A program made the position numbers and the translations under genes. A stretch of DNA of 9,564 nucleotides from Planctomycetaceae bacterium. Lineage in GTDB: Bacteria; Planctomycetota; Planctomycetia; Pirellulales; Thermoguttaceae. Of the stretch, positions 1 to 7,764 are shown in pieces (the stretch's first letter is position 1; each line of letters opens with the position of its first letter). Location: NCBI GenBank assembly GCA_031259095.1, contig JAIRLW010000094.1, positions 1 through 9,564 of the forward strand, written 5' to 3'. The notes under the pieces were generated by a model, which searched no databases, had not been told where the DNA came from, and saw only the letters and a list, made by a program, of their open reading frames with translations.

Positions 1-61
1 AAACCTTTAATTACAAATTTACATGACTCATTTTCAAACAACAATTGACATTCTCATTTAG
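1..61 (+). pseudogene. Truncated second copy of gltB leader and first 12 codons
   Basis: Bases 1-48 match 2016-2063 at 47 of 48 positions, the one difference being C29 for A2044. The copy covers 22 bp of gltB leader, the ATG (23-25) and the first codons. It reads MTHFQTTIDILI and stops at TAG 59-61, against MTNFQTTIDNNL in the intact gene. Beyond base 48 the match is lost, although TTAGGAACAAA at 58-68 resembles gltB around 2097-2107 and may be a further remnant after a deletion. The repeat starts at the window edge, so its true left end is not visible. I read it as the scar of an insertion or gene replacement at the 5' end of gltB, not as a functional gene. Confidence 0.85.
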
Positions 62-91
62 GAACAAACCCAATCCTTTCAATGTCTTGAC

Positions 92-100
92 TGATATAAT
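92..100 (+). promoter_or_regulatory. Possible extended -10 promoter ahead of the methyltransferase
   Basis: TGATATAAT fits the extended -10 form TGnTATAAT exactly. I see no good -35 at the right distance, and it would leave a leader of about 145 nt before the methyltransferase ATG at 253. It lies in AT-rich DNA where such matches arise by chance, so this is weak. Confidence 0.25.
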
Positions 101-163
101 TTTTATTGTGAAATAAATAGGATCAATCATACTAAATATTTTCGAAACACAAAATCAGACAAA

Positions 164-236
164 AAGAGTTGAGTCAAAATTTCATTTTTTTGTTATTTCA
201 TCTATTTTGCAATCTCAAAAATAAAACAATTAAACA
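164..236 (+). repeat. Near copy of the gltB upstream (promoter) region
   Basis: This stretch aligns with 1922-1993, just upstream of gltB. Shared blocks are CAAAATTT (175-182 and 1933-1940), TCTATTTTG (201-209 and 1960-1968) and AAAACAATTAA (223-233 and 1981-1991), in the same order with small gaps. It ends about 17 bp before the methyltransferase ATG, as the gltB copy ends about 45 bp before the gltB ATG. The conserved CTATTTTG block is the best candidate for the core promoter element in both. By inference the methyltransferase is transcribed from a captured or duplicated gltB promoter. Confidence 0.6.
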
Positions 237-252
237 AATTATTATATTAAAA

Positions 253-1227
253 ATGCGAGAGATTCATCAATCTGTTTTATTTCAGGAAGACCGTAAAATC
301 ATTGCGGATTCATTCTCCGGCGATGCGGAAATTGTGTTCGCGTATGGAGCAACATTGGATATTTTGAAAACTTGTCCAGACGGTTTCGCAAAACTAATCA
401 TTACATCACCGCCATATAACATCGGAAAAGAATACGAAACACAAAAGAACCTTGATCATTATCTGTCAGAAATCGAACCTGTGCTACAACAAATTGTCCG
501 TGTTCTTGCACTCAACGGTTCACTTTGTTGGCAAGTTGGAAATTATGTTGAAAAAAGTGAAATTTTCCCGCTTGATGTTTATTTCTATCCGTTGTTCAAA
601 AAACTTGGTTTGAAATTACGCAACAGAATTATTTGGACATTTGAACACGGTTTACATTGTTCGGTTCGATTTTCGGGACGTTATGAAACATTGCTCTGGT
701 TCACAAAATCCGATGATTACGTTTTCAATCTTGATTCCGTGCGCGTTCCTTCAAAATACCCGGGTAAAACTCACTTCAAACCGGGACCAAAATATGGTCA
801 GCCGTCAGGAAATCCATTGGGCAAAAATCCAAGCGATGTTTGGAAATTAATGTTGCACGAATGGGAAACCGGACTTTGGAACATTCCAAACGTTAAAGCA
901 AATCATCCCGAAAAAACATTACATCCTTGTCAATTTCCAATCGAATTGGTAGAACGTTGTGTGTTAGCGTTGACGGATACGGACGATTGGGTACTTGATC
1001 CTTTTAGCGGAGTGGGTTCGGCAATGCTCGCGGCAGTTCGGCGTGATCGTCGGGCAATGGGATGCGAACGCGAAAAAAAATATGTTGAAGAAGCCGAAAG
1101 ACGAATGAATCTACTCTTTTCAGGTGAACTACCGTATCGACCGCTTGGAAAACCCGTTCACCAGCCGACAGGACGTGAAAAAGTTTCAAAAATCCCCAAT
1201 ACATGGTTAAAGGAGAATATACAATGA
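253..1227 (+). CDS. Type II DNA methyltransferase, beta class (probable m4C), partner of BglII/BstYI-type nuclease
   Basis: The 324-residue protein should transfer a methyl group from S-adenosylmethionine to the exocyclic amine of a base in the recognition site, protecting host DNA from the adjacent nuclease. Catalytic motif IV, TSPPY, is at residues 51-55 (followed by NIGKEY). The SAM-binding motif I, DPFSGVG, is at 249-255, after HPCQFP at 224-229. Motif IV before motif I is the permuted order of the beta class. SPPY is more common among N4-cytosine enzymes, so m4C is likelier than m6A, but this is not certain. The region between about 90 and 215 should carry target recognition. I chose ATG 253 because an upstream extension to TTG 169 would translate the promoter-like repeat into a hydrophobic low-complexity tail. 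The TGA overlaps the nuclease ATG, so the two form an operon. The length is normal and I see no defect. Confidence 0.9.
   Translation: MREIHQSVLFQEDRKIIADSFSGDAEIVFAYGATLDILKTCPDGFAKLIITSPPYNIGKEYETQKNLDHYLSEIEPVLQQIVRVLALNGSLCWQVGNYVEKSEIFPLDVYFYPLFKKLGLKLRNRIIWTFEHGLHCSVRFSGRYETLLWFTKSDDYVFNLDSVRVPSKYPGKTHFKPGPKYGQPSGNPLGKNPSDVWKLMLHEWETGLWNIPNVKANHPEKTLHPCQFPIELVERCVLALTDTDDWVLDPFSGVGSAMLAAVRRDRRAMGCEREKKYVEEAERRMNLLFSGELPYRPLGKPVHQPTGREKVSKIPNTWLKENIQ
1209..1215 (+). promoter_or_regulatory. Shine-Dalgarno site of the restriction endonuclease, inside the methyltransferase end
   Basis: AAAGGAG lies 8 nt before ATG 1224, and this ATG forms ATGA with the methyltransferase stop. It fixes the nuclease start and implies translational coupling, with methylase made first. 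The methyltransferase itself has no comparable site. Confidence 0.7.
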
Positions 1228-1794
1228 AAATTGCAGGTGAATATTCGTTCAATAACGGTAAAGAAATCGTTCAGACAAAATATCCGAATTTGTTAAATGA
1301 GATCAGAGAAGTTATTGCAGTTGTTGACGCCTTGGGATGTAAAACAAAAACAAGCAAGGAAAAAACAATGACAGATAAATTGCTTTTTTCACCGAGAAAA
1401 CTAAATAAATATTTCAAAAAATTTTTTTTCTAAAAAAGGTTGGGAGGCGGTTCGTGTTGCATGTGATTATCCGACAGAATACTATGTTCATGGTTATCAT
1501 GCCAAGCCGCTGCATAAAGGAGCATTCCGAGAAATGGATTTTGTAAAAGATAAACTTGGAGTGGAGGTTCAGTTCGGTAAGTATTCATTTATGGTTTACA
1601 ATGTCGCTGCAAAAATGACAATTTTCAAGAATTTTGGTTTTATTGATACAGGAATTGAAATTGTACCTGTTAAAGCATTCACAGATGAAATGAGCAGCGG
1701 AGTTAGTTATTTTGAACAATTCGTTTGGGACTTGGAAAACAGAGGTGTATCAAATATTGATGTTCCCGTACTGATTCTCGGAATTGACATGTAG
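1224..1794 (+). pseudogene. BglII/BstYI-family Type II restriction endonuclease, frameshifted
   Basis: The gene reads 69 codons (1224-1430) and stops at TAA 1431-1433. The rest continues in the next frame, from about KKGWEAVRVACDYP at 1432 to TAG 1792-1794. Removing one base near 1416-1429 gives a continuous 189-residue protein, somewhat shorter than BglII (223) and BstYI (203). The second part carries MDFVKDKLGVEVQF, which aligns without gaps to the BglII active-site segment: Asp105, Glu114 and Gln116 of the restored protein match BglII Asp84, Glu93 and Gln95. The family cuts AGATCT (BglII) or RGATCY (BstYI). The position after a beta-class methyltransferase with ATGA coupling fits a Type II R-M pair. 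No further stop or lost residue is visible, so the break is recent, a sequencing error, or bypassed by slippage. The C-terminal piece alone could start at ATG 1534 (residue 104) but would lack the N-terminal half. Confidence 0.88.
1416..1429 (+). other. A6-T8 homopolymer at the endonuclease frameshift
   Basis: Six A (1416-1421) are followed by eight T (1422-1429), directly before the in-frame TAA at 1431. The downstream frame is reached by losing one base or gaining two. Runs of this length are prone to replication slippage, to RNA polymerase slippage and to sequencing errors. Confidence 0.75.
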
Positions 1795-2037
1795 AAACAA
1801 AATAAAACTAAAAACGCAAAATTTCAAATACGAACTGTATAGTTGTTTACAAAAATCCTGAACTCCAAAAAATGAAAAATTTTTAGGTACACCCCATACG
1901 AAAATACAAACCATACGGAAAAAAGTTAAAACCAAAATTTTGTTTATTTTGTTTTTTCGTCTATTTTGTAATTTCATAACAAAACAATTAACTAACCAAC
2001 CATAACAACAATTTCAAACCTTTAATTACAAATTTAC
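1795..2037 (+). promoter_or_regulatory. Intergenic region with gltB promoter and leader
   Basis: These 243 bp hold no convincing gene. The part from 1922 to 1993 is the gltB-side copy of the repeat also found at 164-236. It includes TTTTG at 1938-1942 and TATTTTG at 1962-1968, 19 bp apart, a plausible promoter pair resembling Bacteroidetes-type elements but not matching that consensus exactly. The leader 2016-2037 is duplicated at 1-22. Two copies of CCATACG occur about 20 bp apart near 1893-1918, of unknown meaning. No ribosome binding site of the usual type precedes gltB. Confidence 0.45.
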
Positions 2038-2063
2038 ATGACTAATTTTCAAACAACAATTGA
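2016..2063 (+). repeat. Direct repeat, gltB leader and start (copy 2)
   Basis: This matches bases 1-48 at 47 of 48 positions. It spans the last 22 bp of leader and codons 1-8 of gltB plus two bases. Together the two copies bracket the left R-M system. Confidence 0.85.
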
Positions 2064-5000
2064 TAACAATCTGCTGCAATCTGCGGATAGGAATTTATTA
2101 CGGAACAAAAACTGTACTCCCAACGGACTCTATGATCCGGCGGAAGAGCATGATTCTTGCGGGATCGGTATGGCGGTCGATATTAAAGGACGAAAATCTC
2201 ACGATATTGTTCGCGACGGGATCGTTATCCTCAATAATATGGCTCACCGCGGCGCAGTCGGAAGTGACCCCGAAACCGGTGACGGCGCAGGTATCCTATT
2301 GCAAATGCCCGATAAATTCTTTCGGCAACGAATCACTCAAACCGGTTGCAAAAATTTACCAAACGCCGGTCAATATGCTGTTGCCGTGTTGTTTTTGCCG
2401 AAAAATTGTAACGCAAAATTGCTGCTCGATATCTTGATCAAAACTATCGAAGAGAATAATTGCAACGTTATCGGAATCCGCAACGTGCCGACACAACCCG
2501 AAGCCGTCGGTCCCACCGCTCGACAACTTTGTCCAGACGTTAAACAAATATTCATCTCAATACCAAATGCAAATGTAAACTCAAAATCAAAATCAAACAC
2601 AAAATCAAAATCAAAAAATTCGGATTACGAAATTGACGAATTGACGTTTGAACGAAAATTGTACGTTATCAGACGGCTCGCTGAGAAAAAAGTACGCGAA
2701 TCAAACCTCGACGGCAAAGATGAATTTTATATCAGTTCACTCTCGTCGCGCACCTTAGTTTACAAAGGCATGATGATCGCCGAACAACTCACACGTTTTT
2801 ATTCCGACTTGCTTGAAGAGGATATGGAATCGGCAATCGCGGTTGTTCATCAACGTTACAGTACAAATACGTTTCCAAATTGGACGCTCGCTCAACCATT
2901 CCGAATGATGTGTCATAACGGCGAAATCAATACCATTCGCGGCAATGTCGATAGACGTTGTCAAGCGCAGGAAATTTTGAACGGGCTGCGTTCCCGTACA
3001 GAAACAGTTTGGGGCGAAGACATCGAAAAAATATTACCAATATTCAACGACCCCAACGCAAGCGATTCGGCATTGTTCGATAATATGTTTGAATTGCTTT
3101 CGTTGTCCGACCGAAGTTTGGCGCACTCCATCTTAATGATGATTCCCGAAGCATGGGGCGATAAATATTCGCTCGGAAAAGATCATCGCGGGTTCTTCGA
3201 ATATCACGCAACATTTATGGAACCTTGGGACGGTCCGGCGGCAATGGCTTTCAGTGACGGGCATGTTGCCGGAAGTATCGTTGACCGCAATGGATTACGT
3301 CCCGCAAGATATTCCGTTACCAAAAACGACCGCTTTATCTTGGCTTCGGAATCCGGCGTTTTGCCGCTTGAGCAATCCGATATTGTACAAAAAGGAAACG
3401 TTTCACCCGGACGAATGATTCTTGTTGATACGGTACAACAACGTATTATCGGCAACGATGAAATCAAAGCCAAGATCACGCGAAGCCGTCCGTATCGGCG
3501 TTGGGTGGATGCGAACAAAGTTGAGTTGAGCCGCAGCGGTGCAGTGGACGCCATGTTGACGGAACCTGTTGAACTTTATAAAGCGCAACGAAATTCCGGT
3601 TACACGCGTGAAGAACTTGATGTTGTGATTCGCCCAATGTTTGAAACAGGAACCGAACCAATCGGGTCAATGGGATTTGATGTTCCGCCTGCGGTTTTAT
3701 CGGATAAACCTGAATTATTGTTCGACTATTTCAAACAACGGTTTGCTCAAGTTACGAATCCGCCGATTGATCCGATTCGTGAAAAGTTGTTGATGAGTTT
3801 GACTTCGTTTATTGGACCGCTTGGTTCGCCGTTGACAGAATTTCCGTCACATGCTCATACGCTTAAAATTAGAACGCCGATTTTGACTCCGCTTGACTTG
3901 CAACAGATTTTTGAAATCAAAGAGTCTGCGCTTCGTGCGGTGAGTATTGACACAACTTTTAGCGATTTAACGCCTAACGGAATGCGTGCGGCAATGAATC
4001 GCGTTTGTGAAAATGCGGTGAAGTCAATTCAAAACGGCGCAGGAATTTTAGTTTTAAGTGACAGAAATATCAACCATAATCGTGCGGCAATTCCGAGTTT
4101 GTTGGTTGCGAGCGGACTGGGACGTTATCTGATGAATAACGGGTTGCGGGGCAAAGTTGGAATTATTTTGGAATCGGCGGAACCGCGTCAAGTACATCAT
4201 TTCGCAATGTTAATTACGTGCGGATTGGATGCGGTTTGTCCGTATCTTGCAATGGAAACGATAGCGGCGGAAGTTCGGCGTTCTGAGTCGTTGTTTCCGA
4301 TGGGACTTCAGCAAGCGGTTCGGAATTATATTTCGTCGATTGACAAGGGCTTGCTAAAAATTTTCTCCAAAATGGGAATTAGTACGATAAGGTCTTATCG
4401 TTACACTTTGTCGTGCGAGGCAATCGGACTTGACAAAAATTTTGTTTCGGAATTTTTTGGTCCTATTCCATCGCGAATCGGCGGACTTGGTTTTGACGAT
4501 ATTGCGCGCGAAACCTTGCAACGGCACAGCGACGCTTACACGGAAAAACGCGGCAGGATTAATTTGTTGGATGCGGGCGGAGAATATCGTAACCGCCGCG
4601 GCGGTCCGCAGCATCTTTGGGATACGGAATCCGTACATTTATTGCAGCAGGCGGCGCGTAACAATGATCAAAAATCGTACAACGCTTTTTCAGAACGAAT
4701 TAACAATCAGGAAGATCGTTATTGTACACTTCGGAGTTTAATTGATTTCCGTTTGGATCAATGTAATCCTGTTCCGCTTTCGGAGGTGGAGCCGGCAGAT
4801 GAATTAGTGAAACGTTTTTTGACGGGAGCGATGAGTTTTGGGGCGTTGAGTCGGGAAGTGCATGAAACGATGGCAATTGCAATGAATCGGATCGGCAGTA
4901 TGTCGAATGGCGGAGAAGGCGGCGAGGATTCGGCGCGGTATGTTACGGTTAATGGCGTTAATCGTTGTAGTGCAACAAAACAAGTTGCGTCGGGACGTTT

Positions 5001-6726
5001 TGGTGTTACGGTTGAGTATCTTGCCAGCGCAAGAGATTTGCAAATTAAAATGGCGCAAGGTGCAAAACCCGGTGAAGGCGGACATTTGCCCGGGCACAAA
5101 GTCAACGAAGAGATTGGCCGGATTCGGCATAGTACGCCCGGTGTGAGTCTTATAAGTCCGCCGCCGCATCATGATATTTATTCGATTGAAGATTTAGCGC
5201 AACTGATATTTGATTTAAAGAACGTTAATCCGTTGGCGAGTGTTAGTGTTAAACTTGTGAGTATTTGCGGAGTTGGAACGATTGCGGCTGGTGTTGCGAA
5301 GGGCAAGGCGGATATGATTTTGATTAGCGGCGGTGACGGCGGAACGGGAGCGAGTCCGTTGAGCAGTATCAAAAATGCGGGTGTTCCTTGGGAACTTGGA
5401 CTTTCTGAAACGCAACAGACGTTGGTACAAAATGATTTGCGCGGACGTGTACGAATACAGACGGACGGTCAAATGCGGACGGGTCGGGATATTGCGATTG
5501 CGGCATTGCTTGGAGCGGAAGAGTTTGGATTTGGAACGGCTGCGCTTGTAACGCTTGGTTGTGTGTTAATGCGAAAGTGTCACCAAAATACATGTCCGGT
5601 TGGAATTGCGACACAGGATGCGCGGTTACGAAAACGTTTTGGCGGTGCGCCGGAACATTTGATCAATTATTTTCGGTTTGTTGCGGAAGAGTTGCGCGGG
5701 ATAATGGGTCGTCTTGGTTTTCGTACATTTAGTGAAATGGTTGGGCGCAGTGATTTGCTTGTTCAACGTATTGGGGTTGGACATTGGAAGTCGCAAACGC
5801 TTGATCTTTCGGCAATTTTCCAACGTCCTGAAGTTCCTGAACATTTTTCGCTTCATTATTCTGAGCCGCAGCATCTTGACGGTGTAACGCCGTTAATGTT
5901 ACAGACGTTGGAGGATTCGCGCGAGTCGGCTGCAACGGGCAAGAAGATTATTAAAACGTACAAGATTAGCAATCTTGATCGTGCGATTGGGTCGAATATT
6001 TCGTATGAGATAGCGAAAAAGTATGGTGTTGCGGGATTGCCGGAGGACACGATTCAGTTGACGTTTGAGGGAACGGCGGGACAAAGTTTTGGGGCGTTTA
6101 CGGCGGCTGGTGTAACATTAAATTTGGTTGGCGAGGCGAATGATTATGTCGGCAAGGGATTATCCGGCGGCAAGTTAATTATTCGAGTTCCGTCGTCGAG
6201 TCCGATTGATGCGTCGCAAAATGTGATAGCGGGCAAAACATTATTTTATGGGGCAACCGGCGGTGAGGCGTATATCAATGGTCGGGTTGGCGAGCGGTTT
6301 TGTGTACGAAATAGCGGAGCGATGGTGGTTGTGGAAGGGGTTGGGGATCATGGTTGTGAATACATGACGGGCGGATGTGTAGCGGTATTGGGTTCAACGG
6401 GAATTAATTTTGCGGCTGGGATGTCTGGCGGGATTGCGTATGTTTACGATCCGGATCAACAATTTGATTTACGTTGCAATTTGGAGATGGTAGATTTGGA
6501 GCCGATGTTTCTTGAAGCGGATATTCAAAAGTTGTACGAAATGATTCAAAAACATTTCCAATACACCAACAGCGCCAAAGCCAAAGAAATGCTTGACAAT
6601 TGGGAACGTACAAAAAATCTTTTTGTCAAAGTAATCCCCATGGAATACCGTGCCGCCTTAGGCTTAACAAACCCTGTCGATCTGCAATCAAGAAAAACTT
6701 CGGAGCAGCAAATACATCTGGCATAG
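2038..6726 (+). CDS. gltB: Glutamate synthase large (alpha) subunit, NADPH type
   Basis: The 1562-residue enzyme makes two glutamates from glutamine and 2-oxoglutarate in the cytoplasm, the second step of the GS-GOGAT ammonia assimilation route. The class II glutamine amidotransferase domain starts at Cys41 (CGIG), the expected nucleophile after a 40-residue propeptide, and includes RYSTNTFPNW (from Arg273) and HNGEINTIRGN (around Asn294). A central domain follows, then the FMN synthase domain with GGEGGED at 958-964 and KQVASGRFG from Lys981. The 3Fe-4S cysteines are Cys1175, Cys1181 and Cys1186. The C-terminal glycine-rich beta-helix domain runs from about 1340 to 1480. Only 16 residues separate Asp964 and Lys981, so the ferredoxin loop is missing and a GltD partner is expected, but none is in the window. 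Oddities are a Ser-Lys insert at 182-193 and abrupt codon-style changes along the gene. ATG 2038 leaves a normal-length propeptide. Confidence 0.97.
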   Translation: MTNFQTTIDNNLLQSADRNLLRNKNCTPNGLYDPAEEHDSCGIGMAVDIKGRKSHDIVRDGIVILNNMAHRGAVGSDPETGDGAGILLQMPDKFFRQRITQTGCKNLPNAGQYAVAVLFLPKNCNAKLLLDILIKTIEENNCNVIGIRNVPTQPEAVGPTARQLCPDVKQIFISIPNANVNSKSKSNTKSKSKNSDYEIDELTFERKLYVIRRLAEKKVRESNLDGKDEFYISSLSSRTLVYKGMMIAEQLTRFYSDLLEEDMESAIAVVHQRYSTNTFPNWTLAQPFRMMCHNGEINTIRGNVDRRCQAQEILNGLRSRTETVWGEDIEKILPIFNDPNASDSALFDNMFELLSLSDRSLAHSILMMIPEAWGDKYSLGKDHRGFFEYHATFMEPWDGPAAMAFSDGHVAGSIVDRNGLRPARYSVTKNDRFILASESGVLPLEQSDIVQKGNVSPGRMILVDTVQQRIIGNDEIKAKITRSRPYRRWVDANKVELSRSGAVDAMLTEPVELYKAQRNSGYTREELDVVIRPMFETGTEPIGSMGFDVPPAVLSDKPELLFDYFKQRFAQVTNPPIDPIREKLLMSLTSFIGPLGSPLTEFPSHAHTLKIRTPILTPLDLQQIFEIKESALRAVSIDTTFSDLTPNGMRAAMNRVCENAVKSIQNGAGILVLSDRNINHNRAAIPSLLVASGLGRYLMNNGLRGKVGIILESAEPRQVHHFAMLITCGLDAVCPYLAMETIAAEVRRSESLFPMGLQQAVRNYISSIDKGLLKIFSKMGISTIRSYRYTLSCEAIGLDKNFVSEFFGPIPSRIGGLGFDDIARETLQRHSDAYTEKRGRINLLDAGGEYRNRRGGPQHLWDTESVHLLQQAARNNDQKSYNAFSERINNQEDRYCTLRSLIDFRLDQCNPVPLSEVEPADELVKRFLTGAMSFGALSREVHETMAIAMNRIGSMSNGGEGGEDSARYVTVNGVNRCSATKQVASGRFGVTVEYLASARDLQIKMAQGAKPGEGGHLPGHKVNEEIGRIRHSTPGVSLISPPPHHDIYSIEDLAQLIFDLKNVNPLASVSVKLVSICGVGTIAAGVAKGKADMILISGGDGGTGASPLSSIKNAGVPWELGLSETQQTLVQNDLRGRVRIQTDGQMRTGRDIAIAALLGAEEFGFGTAALVTLGCVLMRKCHQNTCPVGIATQDARLRKRFGGAPEHLINYFRFVAEELRGIMGRLGFRTFSEMVGRSDLLVQRIGVGHWKSQTLDLSAIFQRPEVPEHFSLHYSEPQHLDGVTPLMLQTLEDSRESAATGKKIIKTYKISNLDRAIGSNISYEIAKKYGVAGLPEDTIQLTFEGTAGQSFGAFTAAGVTLNLVGEANDYVGKGLSGGKLIIRVPSSSPIDASQNVIAGKTLFYGATGGEAYINGRVGERFCVRNSGAMVVVEGVGDHGCEYMTGGCVAVLGSTGINFAAGMSGGIAYVYDPDQQFDLRCNLEMVDLEPMFLEADIQKLYEMIQKHFQYTNSAKAKEMLDNWERTKNLFVKVIPMEYRAALGLTNPVDLQSRKTSEQQIHLA
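2581..2616 (+). repeat. TCAAAA hexanucleotide repeat inside gltB
   Basis: There are six hexamers, four exact TCAAAA and two one-base variants (TCAAAC, ACAAAA). They encode Ser-Lys dipeptides at residues 182-193, in a loop before the conserved FERKLYVIRRLAE stretch of the amidotransferase domain. Other GltB proteins are short here, so this is a lengthened low-complexity loop. A gain or loss of units keeps the frame. Confidence 0.8.
6646..6726 (+). repeat. Direct repeat, last 27 codons of gltB (copy 1)
   Basis: This aligns without gaps to 9315-9395, with about 64 of 81 bases identical by hand count. It includes the stop codon. The two copies bracket the right R-M system. Confidence 0.85.
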
Positions 6727-6766
6727 TAAGAAAAAATTGTTATGACAAAAAATACCAATGTGTTTG

Positions 6767-6791
6767 ATTAAAACATGTTTAATTTTTTTTT
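6767..6791 (+). terminator. Possible weak terminator after gltB
   Basis: An imperfect palindrome, ATTAAAACATGTTTAAT (6767-6783), runs into nine T residues (6783-6791). The stem is almost all A/T and the loop would be very tight, so termination is doubtful. It could instead be an operator for the next operon. Confidence 0.3.
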
Positions 6792-6835
6792 ATTTGTTGT
6801 CATATACTATTCTCAAAAGCAATCATTCAGTCATT

Positions 6836-6839
6836 GGAG
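6836..6839 (+). promoter_or_regulatory. Shine-Dalgarno site that sets the nuclease start
   Basis: GGAG is 10 nt before ATG 6850. It supports this start over ATG 6775, which has no such site and would add a hydrophobic AT-encoded tail. Confidence 0.55.
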
Positions 6840-6849
6840 AATCAAAAAA

Positions 6850-7764
6850 ATGAATTTTGATAAAACGATAAAAAATAAAAAGAAGGAGCTTTTATCCTAT
6901 TTTAGAAATCGGGCTAGTGAATTTTTGACTAACATCAAAGAGAAGTTCTCTGAAACGCAGTCAGACAAAAGATCACGAGCTATAAACGAGAAACTGAACC
7001 AGACAAAAGATAATTTGATAGCCACATTGTTACAACATGCAGATAAAGAAAAATGGACAAATAAAGAAAGATTAGAAGCAATATTGATGATAACGTATTG
7101 CCATATTGTTGTAATGATAGAAAGCAGAAATTTTGTAAGTCCATACGAGTATATGGATTTTTCAATAAGAGTCGGCGAGCTTTGGGACCCTTTTTGTAAA
7201 TTATGTTTCTATTATCCATACAATGACGTAACGTTATTTGTTCCTCCATTATTTTCTGAAGTTAAAACCAAACTTACAAACGAAATTTCGCAGTATATCG
7301 ACAAGCTCAATATATCTCATAACGAAAAAACAGAACTAAAATCTTGTTATAATAAGGTCTGGAATTTAGTGACTTCCGGCGAAATACAATTAGAATTAGA
7401 TTTGCATTTTAGCTATAATAACCAAAAATATGTTGTTGATTTTAAAAGCGGTTTTGGATCAAATGAAAAAGGTAATACAAATAGATTACTATTGGTTGCA
7501 ACCATCTATCAAAATCTTGAAGACAATTATAAATGTTTACTTCTTGTGAGGTCTGAAGAAAATAACAGTTATTTTAATACGCTCAAAAACTCTGGAATTT
7601 GGCAAGCGTTTTGTGGTGGGGAAACATATCAAAAAATTCACGACTTTTCAGGTTTTAATCTCAAACAATGGATTGAAACAAATATAGATTGGAAAACTGA
7701 TTTTAATGAGGAAACGATTCAACATTTTACTGAAAATAATTTATTGGAGTATTTGATATGGTGA
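6850..7764 (+). CDS. Probable Type II restriction endonuclease, PD-(D/E)XK type, unassigned family
   Basis: I do not recognise the family of this 304-residue protein. The N-terminal third (about 1-75) is lysine- and glutamate-rich and probably helical. Residues 182-199 look like the core of a PD-(D/E)XK nuclease: Glu182 and Asp184 in ELDLHF, a short hairpin, then Asp197-Phe-Lys199 in VVDFKSGFG. Such residues bind Mg2+ and cleave DNA. The gene overlaps the next one, an adenine methyltransferase, by 7 bp, the usual coupling of a nuclease with its protective methylase, so the restriction role rests mainly on context plus this motif. No transmembrane segment or signal peptide is seen. The gene is clearly more AT-rich than gltB, which suggests transfer. 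It could alternatively be a nicking or accessory nuclease of the same system. Confidence 0.65.
   Translation: MNFDKTIKNKKKELLSYFRNRASEFLTNIKEKFSETQSDKRSRAINEKLNQTKDNLIATLLQHADKEKWTNKERLEAILMITYCHIVVMIESRNFVSPYEYMDFSIRVGELWDPFCKLCFYYPYNDVTLFVPPLFSEVKTKLTNEISQYIDKLNISHNEKTELKSCYNKVWNLVTSGEIQLELDLHFSYNNQKYVVDFKSGFGSNEKGNTNRLLLVATIYQNLEDNYKCLLLVRSEENNSYFNTLKNSGIWQAFCGGETYQKIHDFSGFNLKQWIETNIDWKTDFNEETIQHFTENNLLEYLIW
7746..7749 (+). promoter_or_regulatory. Shine-Dalgarno site of the adenine methyltransferase
   Basis: GGAG lies 8 nt before ATG 7758, within the end of the nuclease gene, and selects this start over GTG 7761. Confidence 0.55.

Noticed and set aside
169..252. N-terminal extension of the methyltransferase from TTG 169
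   Set aside because: It translates the promoter-like repeat into low-complexity hydrophobic residues; ATG 253 begins a typical N-terminus.
1534..1794. Separate small gene of 86 residues
   Set aside because: It is the C-terminal half of the frameshifted BglII-type nuclease; the matching sequence continues upstream of its ATG in the same frame to about 1432.
4354..6758. Many open frames on the minus strand and other frames across gltB
   Set aside because: They are shadows of a long GC-richer gene; none shows a domain, a ribosome binding site or conserved motifs.
6775..6849. Longer start for the right-hand nuclease at ATG 6775
   Set aside because: No ribosome binding site, T-run-encoded tail, and ATG 6850 has GGAG at the right distance.
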